From an uncultured Archangium sp. (GTDB lineage Bacteria; Myxococcota; Myxococcia; Myxococcales; Myxococcaceae), in NCBI GenBank assembly GCA_946479335.1, contig CAMLFP010000055.1, positions 1 to 21,298 of the forward strand: a DNA stretch of 21,298 nucleotides. The letters run 5' to 3'. Under the pieces are notes generated by a model. That model made no database searches and was not told where the DNA came from. It worked only from the letters and a program-made list of their open reading frames with translations. Both the position numbers and the translations under genes were made by a program. Of the stretch, positions 9,006-15,686 are shown piece after piece (position 1 is the stretch's first letter; every line of letters starts with the position of its first letter).

Positions 9006-9023
9006 GTTCAAGCCGTCTTGAAC
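9006..9023. promoter_or_regulatory. Perfect palindrome GTTCAAG-CCGT-CTTGAAC, candidate operator
   Basis: Seven-base perfect inverted arms around a four-base centre lie in the 51-base gap between the efflux operon and the prenyl synthase gene, directly upstream of the putative -10 box of the latter. A further GTTCA copy occurs at 8997-9001, adjoining the start codon. The size fits a dimeric winged-helix regulator; the GbsR/MarR-type protein encoded two genes on is the obvious candidate. A hairpin terminator for the upstream operon is the alternative, but no U-run follows (UAUAUG). Confidence 0.5.
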
Positions 9024-9043
9024 CGCATTACAGACTGCGCTGG

Positions 9044-10285
9044 CTACTCGGCGCGCATGGCCTCGATGGGGTCGAGCCGCGCCGCGCGCGCCGCCGGGTA
9101 GATGCCGAAGATCAGCCCCACGCCGCTCGACATGCCCAGCGACAGGAACACCGACCACAACGGCACCGCGGTGTAGAGGCCGAAGGTCCACCTCCCGAGG
9201 AAGGCGAGCCCGAAGCCCACGGCGATGCCCATGATGCCGCCCACCAGCGAGAGCGACACCGCCTCGGTCGCGAACTGCATGAGGATGCGGTTGCGCTTGG
9301 CGCCCAGCGCCTTGCGGATGCCGATCTCCCGCGTCCGCTCCGTCACCGACACCAGCATGATGTTCAAGATGCCGATGCCGCCGACGATCAGCGACAAGAT
9401 GCACACGCCGAACGTCGCCACCGTCACCACCGTCGAGAGCTCGTTGAGCGACTTGGCCATCGACTCGTTGGTCGAGACCTCGAAGTCGTTGTCGTCCAAC
9501 GGCGCGACCTCGCGGCGCTGCCGCATCAAGCGGGTCACCTCGTCCATCGCGGAGTCGAGGTGATCACGATCGATGGCCTCCACGCTGAGCGAGAGGTTCC
9601 TCCGCTTGCCGTACTGCGCGAGGAAGGTGGTCATCGGCATCATCACCTGGTTGTCCATGTTGAAGATGCCCATGAACTTCCCGCGGCGCTCCATGATGCC
9701 CACCACGGTGAAGGGCCGGTTCTGCAACCGCACCTCCTGGCCCACCGGGTTCAGCGAGGGGAACAGCTTGTCGGCGACGTCCGGGCCCAGCACCACCACG
9801 CGGCGGCCATCGAGTTCCTCCGTCTCGTTGAACATGCGCCCGGAGTGGATGTTGATGCCCGAGGTCTCCGGGTACTCCACGGTCGCGCCCAGCACGTAGA
9901 CGGTGCCGGCGGTCTCGGTCATCGCGGTGCGCACCTTCTGGGCCGGCTGCCACGACGACGCCGACGTGCGCAGCACCGAGGGGCACATGTCCTTGATGGC
10001 GCGCTTGTCTTCGAGGGTGAGGCGCTTGCGCTTGGCGTAGCGGTTCCAGTCGACGCCGCCGCCGAAGCGCACGCCCTGCGGCCACTTGTCGACGCGGAAC
10101 ACGTTGGCGCCCAGCTGGCTGAAGTCCTTGTTCACCTTGACGCGCAGGCCCTCCAGCAGCGCCATCATGGTCATCACCGTCGCCACGCCGATGACGATGC
10201 CCAGCAGCGTCAACAAGGTGCGCAGCGGGTGCGCCGCGAAGGTGCCGAAGGCCAGCTTCAGGTTGTCGATGAACGCGCGGATCAT
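9044..10285 (-). CDS. MacB/FtsX-type ABC transporter permease (second of pair)
   Basis: A 413-residue permease. One N-terminal membrane helix (about 22-45, HPLRTLLTLLGIVIGVATV) is followed by a large periplasmic domain with the MacB-type segments VVVLGPDVADKLFP and RPFTVVGIM, then three C-terminal helices including the hallmark [33 protein letters not shown]. It has no ATPase domain; this is supplied by the separate gene at 12221-11508. Its ATG overlaps the preceding permease stop by four bases. MacB/LolE-type permeases work by mechanotransmission, moving periplasmic substrate rather than passing it through the membrane. Together with the next permease it probably forms a heterodimer. Last gene of the efflux operon. 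Confidence 0.93.
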   Translation of the reverse strand: MIRAFIDNLKLAFGTFAAHPLRTLLTLLGIVIGVATVMTMMALLEGLRVKVNKDFSQLGANVFRVDKWPQGVRFGGGVDWNRYAKRKRLTLEDKRAIKDMCPSVLRTSASSWQPAQKVRTAMTETAGTVYVLGATVEYPETSGINIHSGRMFNETEELDGRRVVVLGPDVADKLFPSLNPVGQEVRLQNRPFTVVGIMERRGKFMGIFNMDNQVMMPMTTFLAQYGKRRNLSLSVEAIDRDHLDSAMDEVTRLMRQRREVAPLDDNDFEVSTNESMAKSLNELSTVVTVATFGVCILSLIVGGIGILNIMLVSVTERTREIGIRKALGAKRNRILMQFATEAVSLSLVGGIMGIAVGFGLAFLGRWTFGLYTAVPLWSVFLSLGMSSGVGLIFGIYPAARAARLDPIEAMRAE

Positions 10286-11511
10286 TCGTCTCTCAACGCC
10301 TCCACCGGGTCGAGGTTCGCCGCGCGCGCCGCCGGCCAGATGCCGAAGACCAGCCCCACCAGCGCCGCGAAGCCGATGCCGAACATCACGGTGCTGATGC
10401 GCACCGTCGCCGCCAACGGGGTGATGAGGCTCACCACCTTCGCGCCGCCGAGGCCCAGCACGGTGCCGATGGCGCCACCGACCGCCGACACCAGCGTCGC
10501 CTCGAGCACGAACTGGGTGATGATGGTGCGCTTCTTCGCGCCCAGCGCCCGGCGGATACCGATCTCCCGCGTGCGCTCGCGCACCGACACCAACATGATG
10601 TTCATGATGCCGATGCCGCCCACCAGCAGCGTGATGAGGCCGATGCCCACCGCCACGCCGTACAGCGCGCCGGTCAGCTTCTGGTAGGTGGAGGCGATCA
10701 TCTCCGGCTTGTTGATGGTGAAGTCGTCGGGCTTGTCGGGAGGCGTCTGGCGCACGCGCCGCAAGATGCCGGTGAGCTCGTCTTCGACCTTCACGATGTC
10801 GTCGGCGTTCTTCACCGTCACGCCGATCGCCAACGACTGCTTCCAGCGAAACAGCGAGTAGTAGGTGTGGAACGGCACGAAGGCGATCAAGTCCTGGCTC
10901 TGGTCGAGCAGCTTGCCCTTCTTGCCCAGCACCCCGATCACCGTGAACGGCCGCCCCTTGATGCGGATCGACGAGCCCAGCGCCTTGCGGCCGTCGCCGA
11001 AGAACGTGTTGGCGAGGTCGGCGCCAATCACCACCACCTTGCTGCGGTTGAGATCATCGGCGTCGGAGACGAAGCGCCCCTCGGTCACCTCCCACGCACC
11101 CACCGAGAGCTCCTCGGCGGTGACGCCGCGGATGCTCACGAAGTGCAGCGCGCGATCGAGGTACTCCACGTCGTCGTTCTCATCGAGCATCGCCGAGACG
11201 GAGTCACACAGCGTGCACTGCTCGCGCACCTGCTCGTAGTTCTGCCACGAGATGTCCTTGCGCCCGCGGTAGAGCCACCAGTCGCCCATCGTCATCCACG
11301 GCCACTTCTCGATGTAGATGGTGTTGCTGCCGAGGCTCGCCAGCTGCTTCTGGAAGCTGGTGTCCATCCCCTGGGTGATGCCGAGGATCGCCAGCAGCGT
11401 CGCGACGCCGATGCCGATGCCGATCGTCGAAAGCAGCGTGCGCAGCCGGTGGTTGGCCAACGACTTGAGCGCGATGCGCGAGCCCTCGACGATGTCGACG
11501 CGGAAGGTCAC
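10282..11511 (-). CDS. MacB/FtsX-type ABC transporter permease (first of pair)
   Basis: A 409-residue permease with the same plan as its neighbour: an N-terminal helix ([23 protein letters not shown] region), a MacB periplasmic core domain (about 50-270, with [12 protein letters not shown] and [13 protein letters not shown]), and three C-terminal helices with [33 protein letters not shown]. It is related to but clearly different from the downstream permease, which implies an old duplication and a hetero-dimeric transporter. The periplasmic domain contains the pair CTLC, a possible disulfide absent from the partner. The GTG start overlaps the ATPase stop (GTGA) and is preceded by GAGGGG as Shine-Dalgarno. 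Confidence 0.93.
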   Translation of the reverse strand: MTFRVDIVEGSRIALKSLANHRLRTLLSTIGIGIGVATLLAILGITQGMDTSFQKQLASLGSNTIYIEKWPWMTMGDWWLYRGRKDISWQNYEQVREQCTLCDSVSAMLDENDDVEYLDRALHFVSIRGVTAEELSVGAWEVTEGRFVSDADDLNRSKVVVIGADLANTFFGDGRKALGSSIRIKGRPFTVIGVLGKKGKLLDQSQDLIAFVPFHTYYSLFRWKQSLAIGVTVKNADDIVKVEDELTGILRRVRQTPPDKPDDFTINKPEMIASTYQKLTGALYGVAVGIGLITLLVGGIGIMNIMLVSVRERTREIGIRRALGAKKRTIITQFVLEATLVSAVGGAIGTVLGLGGAKVVSLITPLAATVRISTVMFGIGFAALVGLVFGIWPAARAANLDPVEALRDE

Positions 11512-12221
11512 GGGCCCCTCGCGGTGTCGAGCCAGGCGATCTCCGCCCCCGGGCCATCGCCCACGACCTTCCCGTCTGACAGGCGGATGGCCCGCGGGCA
11601 GCGCGCCGCCAGCTTCGGCTCGTGCGTCACCAGCACCAGGGTGTGGCCCGCGCGGTGGAGCTCCTCGAAGAGCTTCACGATCTCCTCGCCGGTGTTGGAG
11701 TCGAGGTTGCCGGTGGGCTCGTCGGCCAGCAGCAGCGACGGGTCACCCGCCAGCGCGCGCGCGATCGCCACGCGCTGACGCTGGCCGCCCGACAGCTCCG
11801 TCGGCTTGTGCATCATGCGGTGCTCGAGCTTCACCTTGCGCAGCGCCTCGATGGCGCGCTCGCGGCGCTCCTTCGCCGGCACGCCGCGGTACACCAGCGG
11901 GAGCTCCACGTTGGCCAGCGACGACTCGCGCGGGAGCAGCTGGAAGTTCTGGAAGATGAAGCCGATCTCCTGGTTGCGGATCGCGGCGAGTTCGTCGTCG
12001 TCCATGTGGGCGACGTCTTTGCCGTTGAGCACGTAGGAGCCGCTGGTGGGCGTGTCGAGGCAGCCGATCACGTTCATCAGCGTCGACTTGCCGGAGCCCG
12101 ACTGCCCGATGATCGCCACCCACTCGCCGCGCTCGATGCCGATGGTCACGCCGTCGAGGGCGCGCACGAGCTCGCCGCCCACGTTGTATTCCCGGTGAAT
12201 GTCGGTCAGTTGAATCAGCAT
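11508..12221 (-). CDS. ABC transporter ATP-binding protein (MacB/LolD type)
   Basis: A 237-residue ATPase with every expected motif: Walker [10 protein letters not shown] (39-47), Q-loop Gln91, signature LSGGQ (143-147), Walker B LLLADE (163-168) and H-loop His200. The [13 protein letters not shown] segment is diagnostic of the MacB/LolD branch. It powers the two permeases downstream by ATP hydrolysis on the cytoplasmic side. The C-terminus runs about 20 residues past the usual LolD-like end. Start ATG at 12221, nine bases after the adaptor stop, with a GAGG Shine-Dalgarno about seven bases upstream. Confidence 0.95.
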   Translation of the reverse strand: MLIQLTDIHREYNVGGELVRALDGVTIGIERGEWVAIIGQSGSGKSTLMNVIGCLDTPTSGSYVLNGKDVAHMDDDELAAIRNQEIGFIFQNFQLLPRESSLANVELPLVYRGVPAKERRERAIEALRKVKLEHRMMHKPTELSGGQRQRVAIARALAGDPSLLLADEPTGNLDSNTGEEIVKLFEELHRAGHTLVLVTHEPKLAARCPRAIRLSDGKVVGDGPGAEIAWLDTARGP

Positions 12222-12230
12222 CGTGCAGCC

Positions 12231-13487
12231 TCAGCCGCGCTTCTTCGAGCCTTCGCCGGGCTTGGGCACCTCGACCAGATCGCCGTCTTTGAGCTCCTTC
12301 GACAGCGTGCGGTACGGGCCCTCGATGATCTCCTCGCCGTCCTTGAGGCCCTCGATGATCTCCACGTCGGTGTCTGACGAGATGCCGACCTTCACGCGGC
12401 GCGGGTGCGCGCGCTTGTCGCCGTCGACCACGAAGACCACCTTGGCGAACTGCTCACCCTTGCGCGGCGCGGCGAGCCCCCCACCTTCCGGCGGCGGCGC
12501 GGCGTCGGGCAACGAGGCGCTGGGGCGGATCGTCAGCGCCTGCACCGGCACGGAGATCGCGGAGTCGCGCTGATCGGCGGTGATCGACACCTCGGCGCTC
12601 ATGCCCGGCAGCACGTTGTCGGGCTTGGCCTCCAGCGCCACCTTCACGGGGAACGAGGTCGTCTCCTGCTCGGTGCCCGGGTTGCGGATCAACGCCTTCT
12701 GGGCGATCTCGATCACCGTACCGTCGAAGGTCTGCCCGTCGAAGGCGTCGAGCTTCACCTGCGACTTCTGGCCGATCTTCAACTTCACCACCTCGTGCTC
12801 GCCCACCTCGATCTTCACCTCCATGGCGTGCAGCGCGGCCAGCGTCATCACCACGTCTTCGTTGAAGTCGGAGCCGCGCACCCGCTCACCGACCTCGCGC
12901 GTCACCTCGATCACGTTGCCGTCGATGGGTGAGATGAGCGTCGTCTTCTCGAGGTTGTTCTTCGCCTCGTCGAGCGCAGCGGCGGCCTGCGCCGCGCGAT
13001 CGCCCTGGGCCGCCTGACGCGCCTTGGCCGACAACAGGTCAGACTCCGCGCGCTCCTCTTCGGCCTTCGACGCCAGCCCCTTCTCCACGAGGCCGCGCAC
13101 CCGCGCCAGCTCGCGCTCCAACCGGTCGATGTCGACCTGGATGGTGGCCATCTCGGAGCGCGCCGCCGAATACGCCGCCGACGACTGCTTCACGCTGGCC
13201 TCGAAGCGGCGCCGGTCGAGCTTCGCCAGCACCTGCCCCCTGGTCACCTGGTCTCCCACCTTCACCGGCAGATCGACGAGATCGCCCGACAGGTTGGAGC
13301 TGATCTTCACGGTGGTCGAGGCCTCGACCTTGCCGGCGCCGGTGACGGTCTGGACGATCGCCACCTTCTTCACCTTGCCGACCTGCACCTCGATGGCCGG
13401 CGGCGGCTTCTCCTTGAGTCCGCCGACGGTGATGGCCACCACAACGAGAACGATGAGGCCCGAGATGAGCCACTTCCACCAGGTCAT
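12231..13487 (-). CDS. Periplasmic adaptor (MacA/HlyD-family membrane fusion protein)
   Basis: A 418-residue adaptor linking an inner-membrane transporter to an outer-membrane channel. Single N-terminal membrane anchor (about 4-22), a beta-barrel/lipoyl region (VKISSNLSGDLVDLPVKVGDQVTRGQVLAKLD), a coiled-coil hairpin (about 100-190, Ala/Glu/Arg-rich), the second lipoyl half with TTLISPIDGNVI, then beta-barrel and membrane-proximal domains. A Pro/Ala/Gly-rich loop (about 317-333) interrupts the last part. It ends in a basic tail. ATG at 13487 overlaps the TolC-like stop (ATGA) and follows a strong GGAGGAG; an open frame extending further upstream has arginine-rich noncoding composition and lies over the TolC-like gene. 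Confidence 0.93.
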   Translation of the reverse strand: MTWWKWLISGLIVLVVVAITVGGLKEKPPPAIEVQVGKVKKVAIVQTVTGAGKVEASTTVKISSNLSGDLVDLPVKVGDQVTRGQVLAKLDRRRFEASVKQSSAAYSAARSEMATIQVDIDRLERELARVRGLVEKGLASKAEEERAESDLLSAKARQAAQGDRAAQAAAALDEAKNNLEKTTLISPIDGNVIEVTREVGERVRGSDFNEDVVMTLAALHAMEVKIEVGEHEVVKLKIGQKSQVKLDAFDGQTFDGTVIEIAQKALIRNPGTEQETTSFPVKVALEAKPDNVLPGMSAEVSITADQRDSAISVPVQALTIRPSASLPDAAPPPEGGGLAAPRKGEQFAKVVFVVDGDKRAHPRRVKVGISSDTDVEIIEGLKDGEEIIEGPYRTLSKELKDGDLVEVPKPGEGSKKRG

Positions 13488-14767
13488 GGGGCTCCTCCGA
13501 TGGAGCGATTGAGCGCGGCGCGCGCGGTAGCGACATCGGCCCGGCCCTGCAAGACCGCGAGCTGCGCCTGGGTGTACTTGATCTGGGCGTTGCGGGCCTC
13601 GAGCGAGCTGCCCGCACCGGCCGCGAAGCGCTCGGTCTCCAGCTGCACCTGCTGCTCGGCCTGCGTGAGGTTGCGCTGCGCGATGGCCAGCACCTCCTGC
13701 TCGGTCGCCAGCGAGGCCGCGCCCTGCCTGATCTCGACCTCGAGGTCGACGATCGACTGTTTCTGCTGCAACTGGGTCTGCTTGAGCGCCTGCTTCGACT
13801 TCTCCTCGGCCGCCTGCGTCGAGAGCCCGTTGAAGATGTTCCACTGCAGGTTGAGGCTCGCCGAGAGGCCGTGCTGCACGCGGAGATCGACGAAGTCGAG
13901 CGGCAGGTTGGCGTTGCGGGAGTACCCCGCGCTCACCGACAGCTGCGGGAAGTAGTCGGCGCGCGCGTTGGTGATGGCGAACTCCGCGGCCCGCACTTGC
14001 GCGTCGAGCGACTTGAGCAGCGGGCGGTGATCGCGCGCCCACGCCAACGAGCCCTCGGGGTCCACCGGCTGGAGCGCCTGCTCCAGTTCGGGCGGCGGCA
14101 CGGCCTCGACGTCAGCGTCGGGGCGGCCGAGCCACTGCAAGAGCGCCAACCGCGCGATGAGGATCGACTGCTTCTGCCGCACCACGGAGATCTCGTCATT
14201 CCCGAGGTTGGTGGCGGCGTCGTACACCGCGCTGCGCTGCCCGCGGCCGGCCTCGTACAGCGAGCGCGCGTTCTCCAACTGCTGGCTGCTGCGGCGCACC
14301 GTCTCTTCCAGCACCTTGAGCGTCAGCTGCGCCTTGAGCAGCGTGAAGAAGCGGCGCGTGGCCTCCAGCTCGCTGGCCATCTGCTGCTCCTTGAGCTGCC
14401 CCTCCGCGGCCTCCTTCTGCGCGCCCGCCTGGGAGATCTGCGTCCACCAGCGGCCGCCGTCGTAGAGCAACTGGGAGACCTGCAGCCCGAGCCGGAAGTT
14501 GGGGGCGACGAAGTCTGACGTCCTGGTCTCGCCGGTGAAGGTGTTGATCTGCCGGTACTGCAGCTGCGCGCCGACGCCGACGCCCGCGTTGAGGCTGATC
14601 TGCGGCATGATCGACGACCACGCGGTCTTCACGCCCGACTGCGCGCCCTCCAGCGAGAGCTCGGCCTTCAGCGCGTCGAGCTGTTGGTGCGACGCCTCGC
14701 GCACCTCGTCGAGGGTCAACGGCGTCGACGCGACCATCGCGGTGACGACCAGACTTGCAAGGTTCAC
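13484..14767 (-). CDS. TolC-family outer-membrane efflux channel protein
   Basis: A 427-residue outer-membrane factor. A short signal peptide (about 1-14) is followed by two repeats of the TolC type, each with long Ala/Gln/Glu-rich helices and a beta-strand pair (LNAGVGVGAQLQYR... and LSVSAGYSRNANLP...LSASLNLQWNIFNG). It forms the trimeric tunnel that exports substrate from the adaptor-pump assembly. GTG at 14767 is chosen because GGAGG lies eight bases before it and no better in-frame start is found; the signal peptide is short, so the start is slightly uncertain. It follows the YIP1-like gene by one base. Confidence 0.93.
   Translation of the reverse strand: MNLASLVVTAMVASTPLTLDEVREASHQQLDALKAELSLEGAQSGVKTAWSSIMPQISLNAGVGVGAQLQYRQINTFTGETRTSDFVAPNFRLGLQVSQLLYDGGRWWTQISQAGAQKEAAEGQLKEQQMASELEATRRFFTLLKAQLTLKVLEETVRRSSQQLENARSLYEAGRGQRSAVYDAATNLGNDEISVVRQKQSILIARLALLQWLGRPDADVEAVPPPELEQALQPVDPEGSLAWARDHRPLLKSLDAQVRAAEFAITNARADYFPQLSVSAGYSRNANLPLDFVDLRVQHGLSASLNLQWNIFNGLSTQAAEEKSKQALKQTQLQQKQSIVDLEVEIRQGAASLATEQEVLAIAQRNLTQAEQQVQLETERFAAGAGSSLEARNAQIKYTQAQLAVLQGRADVATARAALNRSIGGAP
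13492..13498 (-). promoter_or_regulatory. Shine-Dalgarno GGAGGAG deciding the adaptor start
   Basis: GGAGGAG lies four bases before ATG at 13487, inside the last codons of the TolC-like gene (Ile-Gly-Gly-Ala-Pro-stop). It supports the ATGA-overlap start and translational coupling. Confidence 0.75.
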
Positions 14768-14768
14768 G

Positions 14769-15488
14769 TCAATGACCTCCCGCGCCCGGCGACGGAACGA
14801 GCCCCGGCAGGCCCACCATGAACGCCGACGCGAACAACACGTAGAGAAACAACCCGAAGAGCGCGCCCTTCCACGAAGGCAACTTCGCCGACGCGGCGAA
14901 CCCCAGCCCCATCACCAGCGCACCCCAGATGTTGATGAGGTCGAGGGCGCGGTACACGCGCGACAACCCCGGGCTGGCGCTCTCCACCACCGCCGCGAGC
15001 GACGTCGGCGCCAGGCTCTCCAGCATCGCCGGGGTGATCACCTCCAGCCGCGCCGCCGAGAGGAGCTCGATCAAGTGCATGAGCCCCACCGGCAGCATGG
15101 TCAACGCGGCCGCGGTGAAGAGCTCCATGAAGAGCGTCTTCTGCCCGGTGAGCCACGCCGCGATCTTCAGCAGCGTCGCCAGCAACAGCGTCAGCAGCGG
15201 CATCAGCAACAGCCCCTTCGCCACGCCGCCCACCAGCGCCACCCGGCCGGCCTGTTCGATGGCCTCGTCGATCTCGCGCTCGCTGGCGCTGCCGATCTGA
15301 CCCGACTGCTGCATCTGCGAGATGACCACCCGCGAGCTGTCGAGCCGCAGCGCCACCACCGCGCCCGCTGCCGCCGTCACCACCGCGACCAACAACAACG
15401 GCACGAGCCAGCGCTGGGTGTTCACCGCCCGGGGGATGGCGCCCACCGGGTCGATCAGCGTCTTGAGCGGGAGCGAGATGGCGTCCAT
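14769..15488 (-). CDS. YIP1-family-like multi-pass membrane protein
   Basis: A 239-residue protein with about five hydrophobic segments: near 27-47, 84-112, 118-143, 185-205 and 210-232. The layout, with a first helix after a short LKTLIDPVGAIPR segment and a linker rich in charged residues between helices 1 and 2, resembles the YIP1 domain family. Function in bacteria is not established. It is the first gene of the efflux operon, one base ahead of the TolC-like gene, which makes a role in placing or modulating the exporter plausible but unproven. ATG at 15488 is the first start that gives the membrane protein; upstream in-frame sequence is noncoding-like. No Shine-Dalgarno is seen. Confidence 0.75.
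   Translation of the reverse strand: MDAISLPLKTLIDPVGAIPRAVNTQRWLVPLLLVAVVTAAAGAVVALRLDSSRVVISQMQQSGQIGSASEREIDEAIEQAGRVALVGGVAKGLLLMPLLTLLLATLLKIAAWLTGQKTLFMELFTAAALTMLPVGLMHLIELLSAARLEVITPAMLESLAPTSLAAVVESASPGLSRVYRALDLINIWGALVMGLGFAASAKLPSWKGALFGLFLYVLFASAFMVGLPGLVPSPGAGGH
14776..14780 (-). promoter_or_regulatory. Shine-Dalgarno GGAGG deciding the TolC-like start
   Basis: GGAGG ends eight bases before GTG at 14767 and is made by the Gly-Gly codons at the end of the YIP1-like gene. It supports GTG at 14767 as the start and coupling of the two genes. Confidence 0.7.
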
Positions 15489-15533
15489 GGAGTGGTCGAA
15501 GCGGTTCGGAGCGGCAGACAAACGCCCGAGCCG

Positions 15534-15617
15534 GCGCGTGATTTCACTAACACTTTGATTTCGCCAACGAAAAAGCGTGAAGGCGGCGTCTTCCCCCAAC
15601 CGGCTGAAATCACGCGC
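15534..15617. repeat. Inverted repeat between divergent efflux and Clp genes
   Basis: GCGCGTGATTTCA (15534-15546) is matched exactly by its reverse complement at 15605-15617, 13 of 13 bases, with a 58-base spacer. Each arm lies within a nearly palindromic ten-mer (GTGATTTCAC and, on the other strand, GTGATTTCAG). A third TGATTTC occurs at 15556-15562 in the same direction as the first, 17 bases on. The arrangement resembles paired binding sites serving two divergent promoters. The second arm ends 33 bases before the predicted -35 box of the Clp gene. The regulator is unknown. Confidence 0.6.
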
Positions 15618-15650
15618 GCCACGAAGTTGTGGCGGCCTGTAGCAAGAAAA

Positions 15651-15679
15651 TTGAGGCAGCGATCTCGCGGGGCTACAAA
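15651..15679 (+). promoter_or_regulatory. Predicted leaderless-type promoter of the Clp gene
   Basis: TTGAGG (15651-15656) and TACAAA (15674-15679) are separated by exactly 17 bases, each matching four of six consensus positions. The -10 box ends seven bases before ATG at 15687, placing the transcription start at the start codon. No Shine-Dalgarno exists upstream. Confidence 0.5.
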
Positions 15680-15686
15680 CCCGACC

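Noticed and set aside
9000..9023. Intrinsic terminator for the efflux operon at the GTTCAAG palindrome
   Set aside because: The stem is only moderately stable and is followed by UAUAUGAAC rather than a run of U; a regulatory site is the better reading, though attenuation is not excluded.
8741..10687. Long plus-strand open frame (648 codons) across the prenyl synthase and permease genes
   Set aside because: Composition is His/Arg/Ala/Asp-rich without recognisable motifs and it spans two clear minus-strand genes and their junction.
13488..14042. N-terminal extension of the adaptor protein
   Set aside because: The frame is an out-of-phase shadow of the TolC-like gene; the strong GGAGGAG and membrane anchor fix the start at 13487.
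15559..15572. Small hairpin TTTCG-CCAA-CGAAA and a possible sigma-54 promoter (TTGGCG on the minus strand)
   Set aside because: Five-base arms are expected by chance, and no GC element at the right distance follows TTGGCG, so neither is supported.
14499..15686. N-terminal extension of the Clp reading frame upstream of ATG 15687
   Set aside because: The extension runs antisense over the TolC-like and YIP1-like genes, is Arg/His/Gln-rich, and the Clp N-domain begins exactly at 15687.
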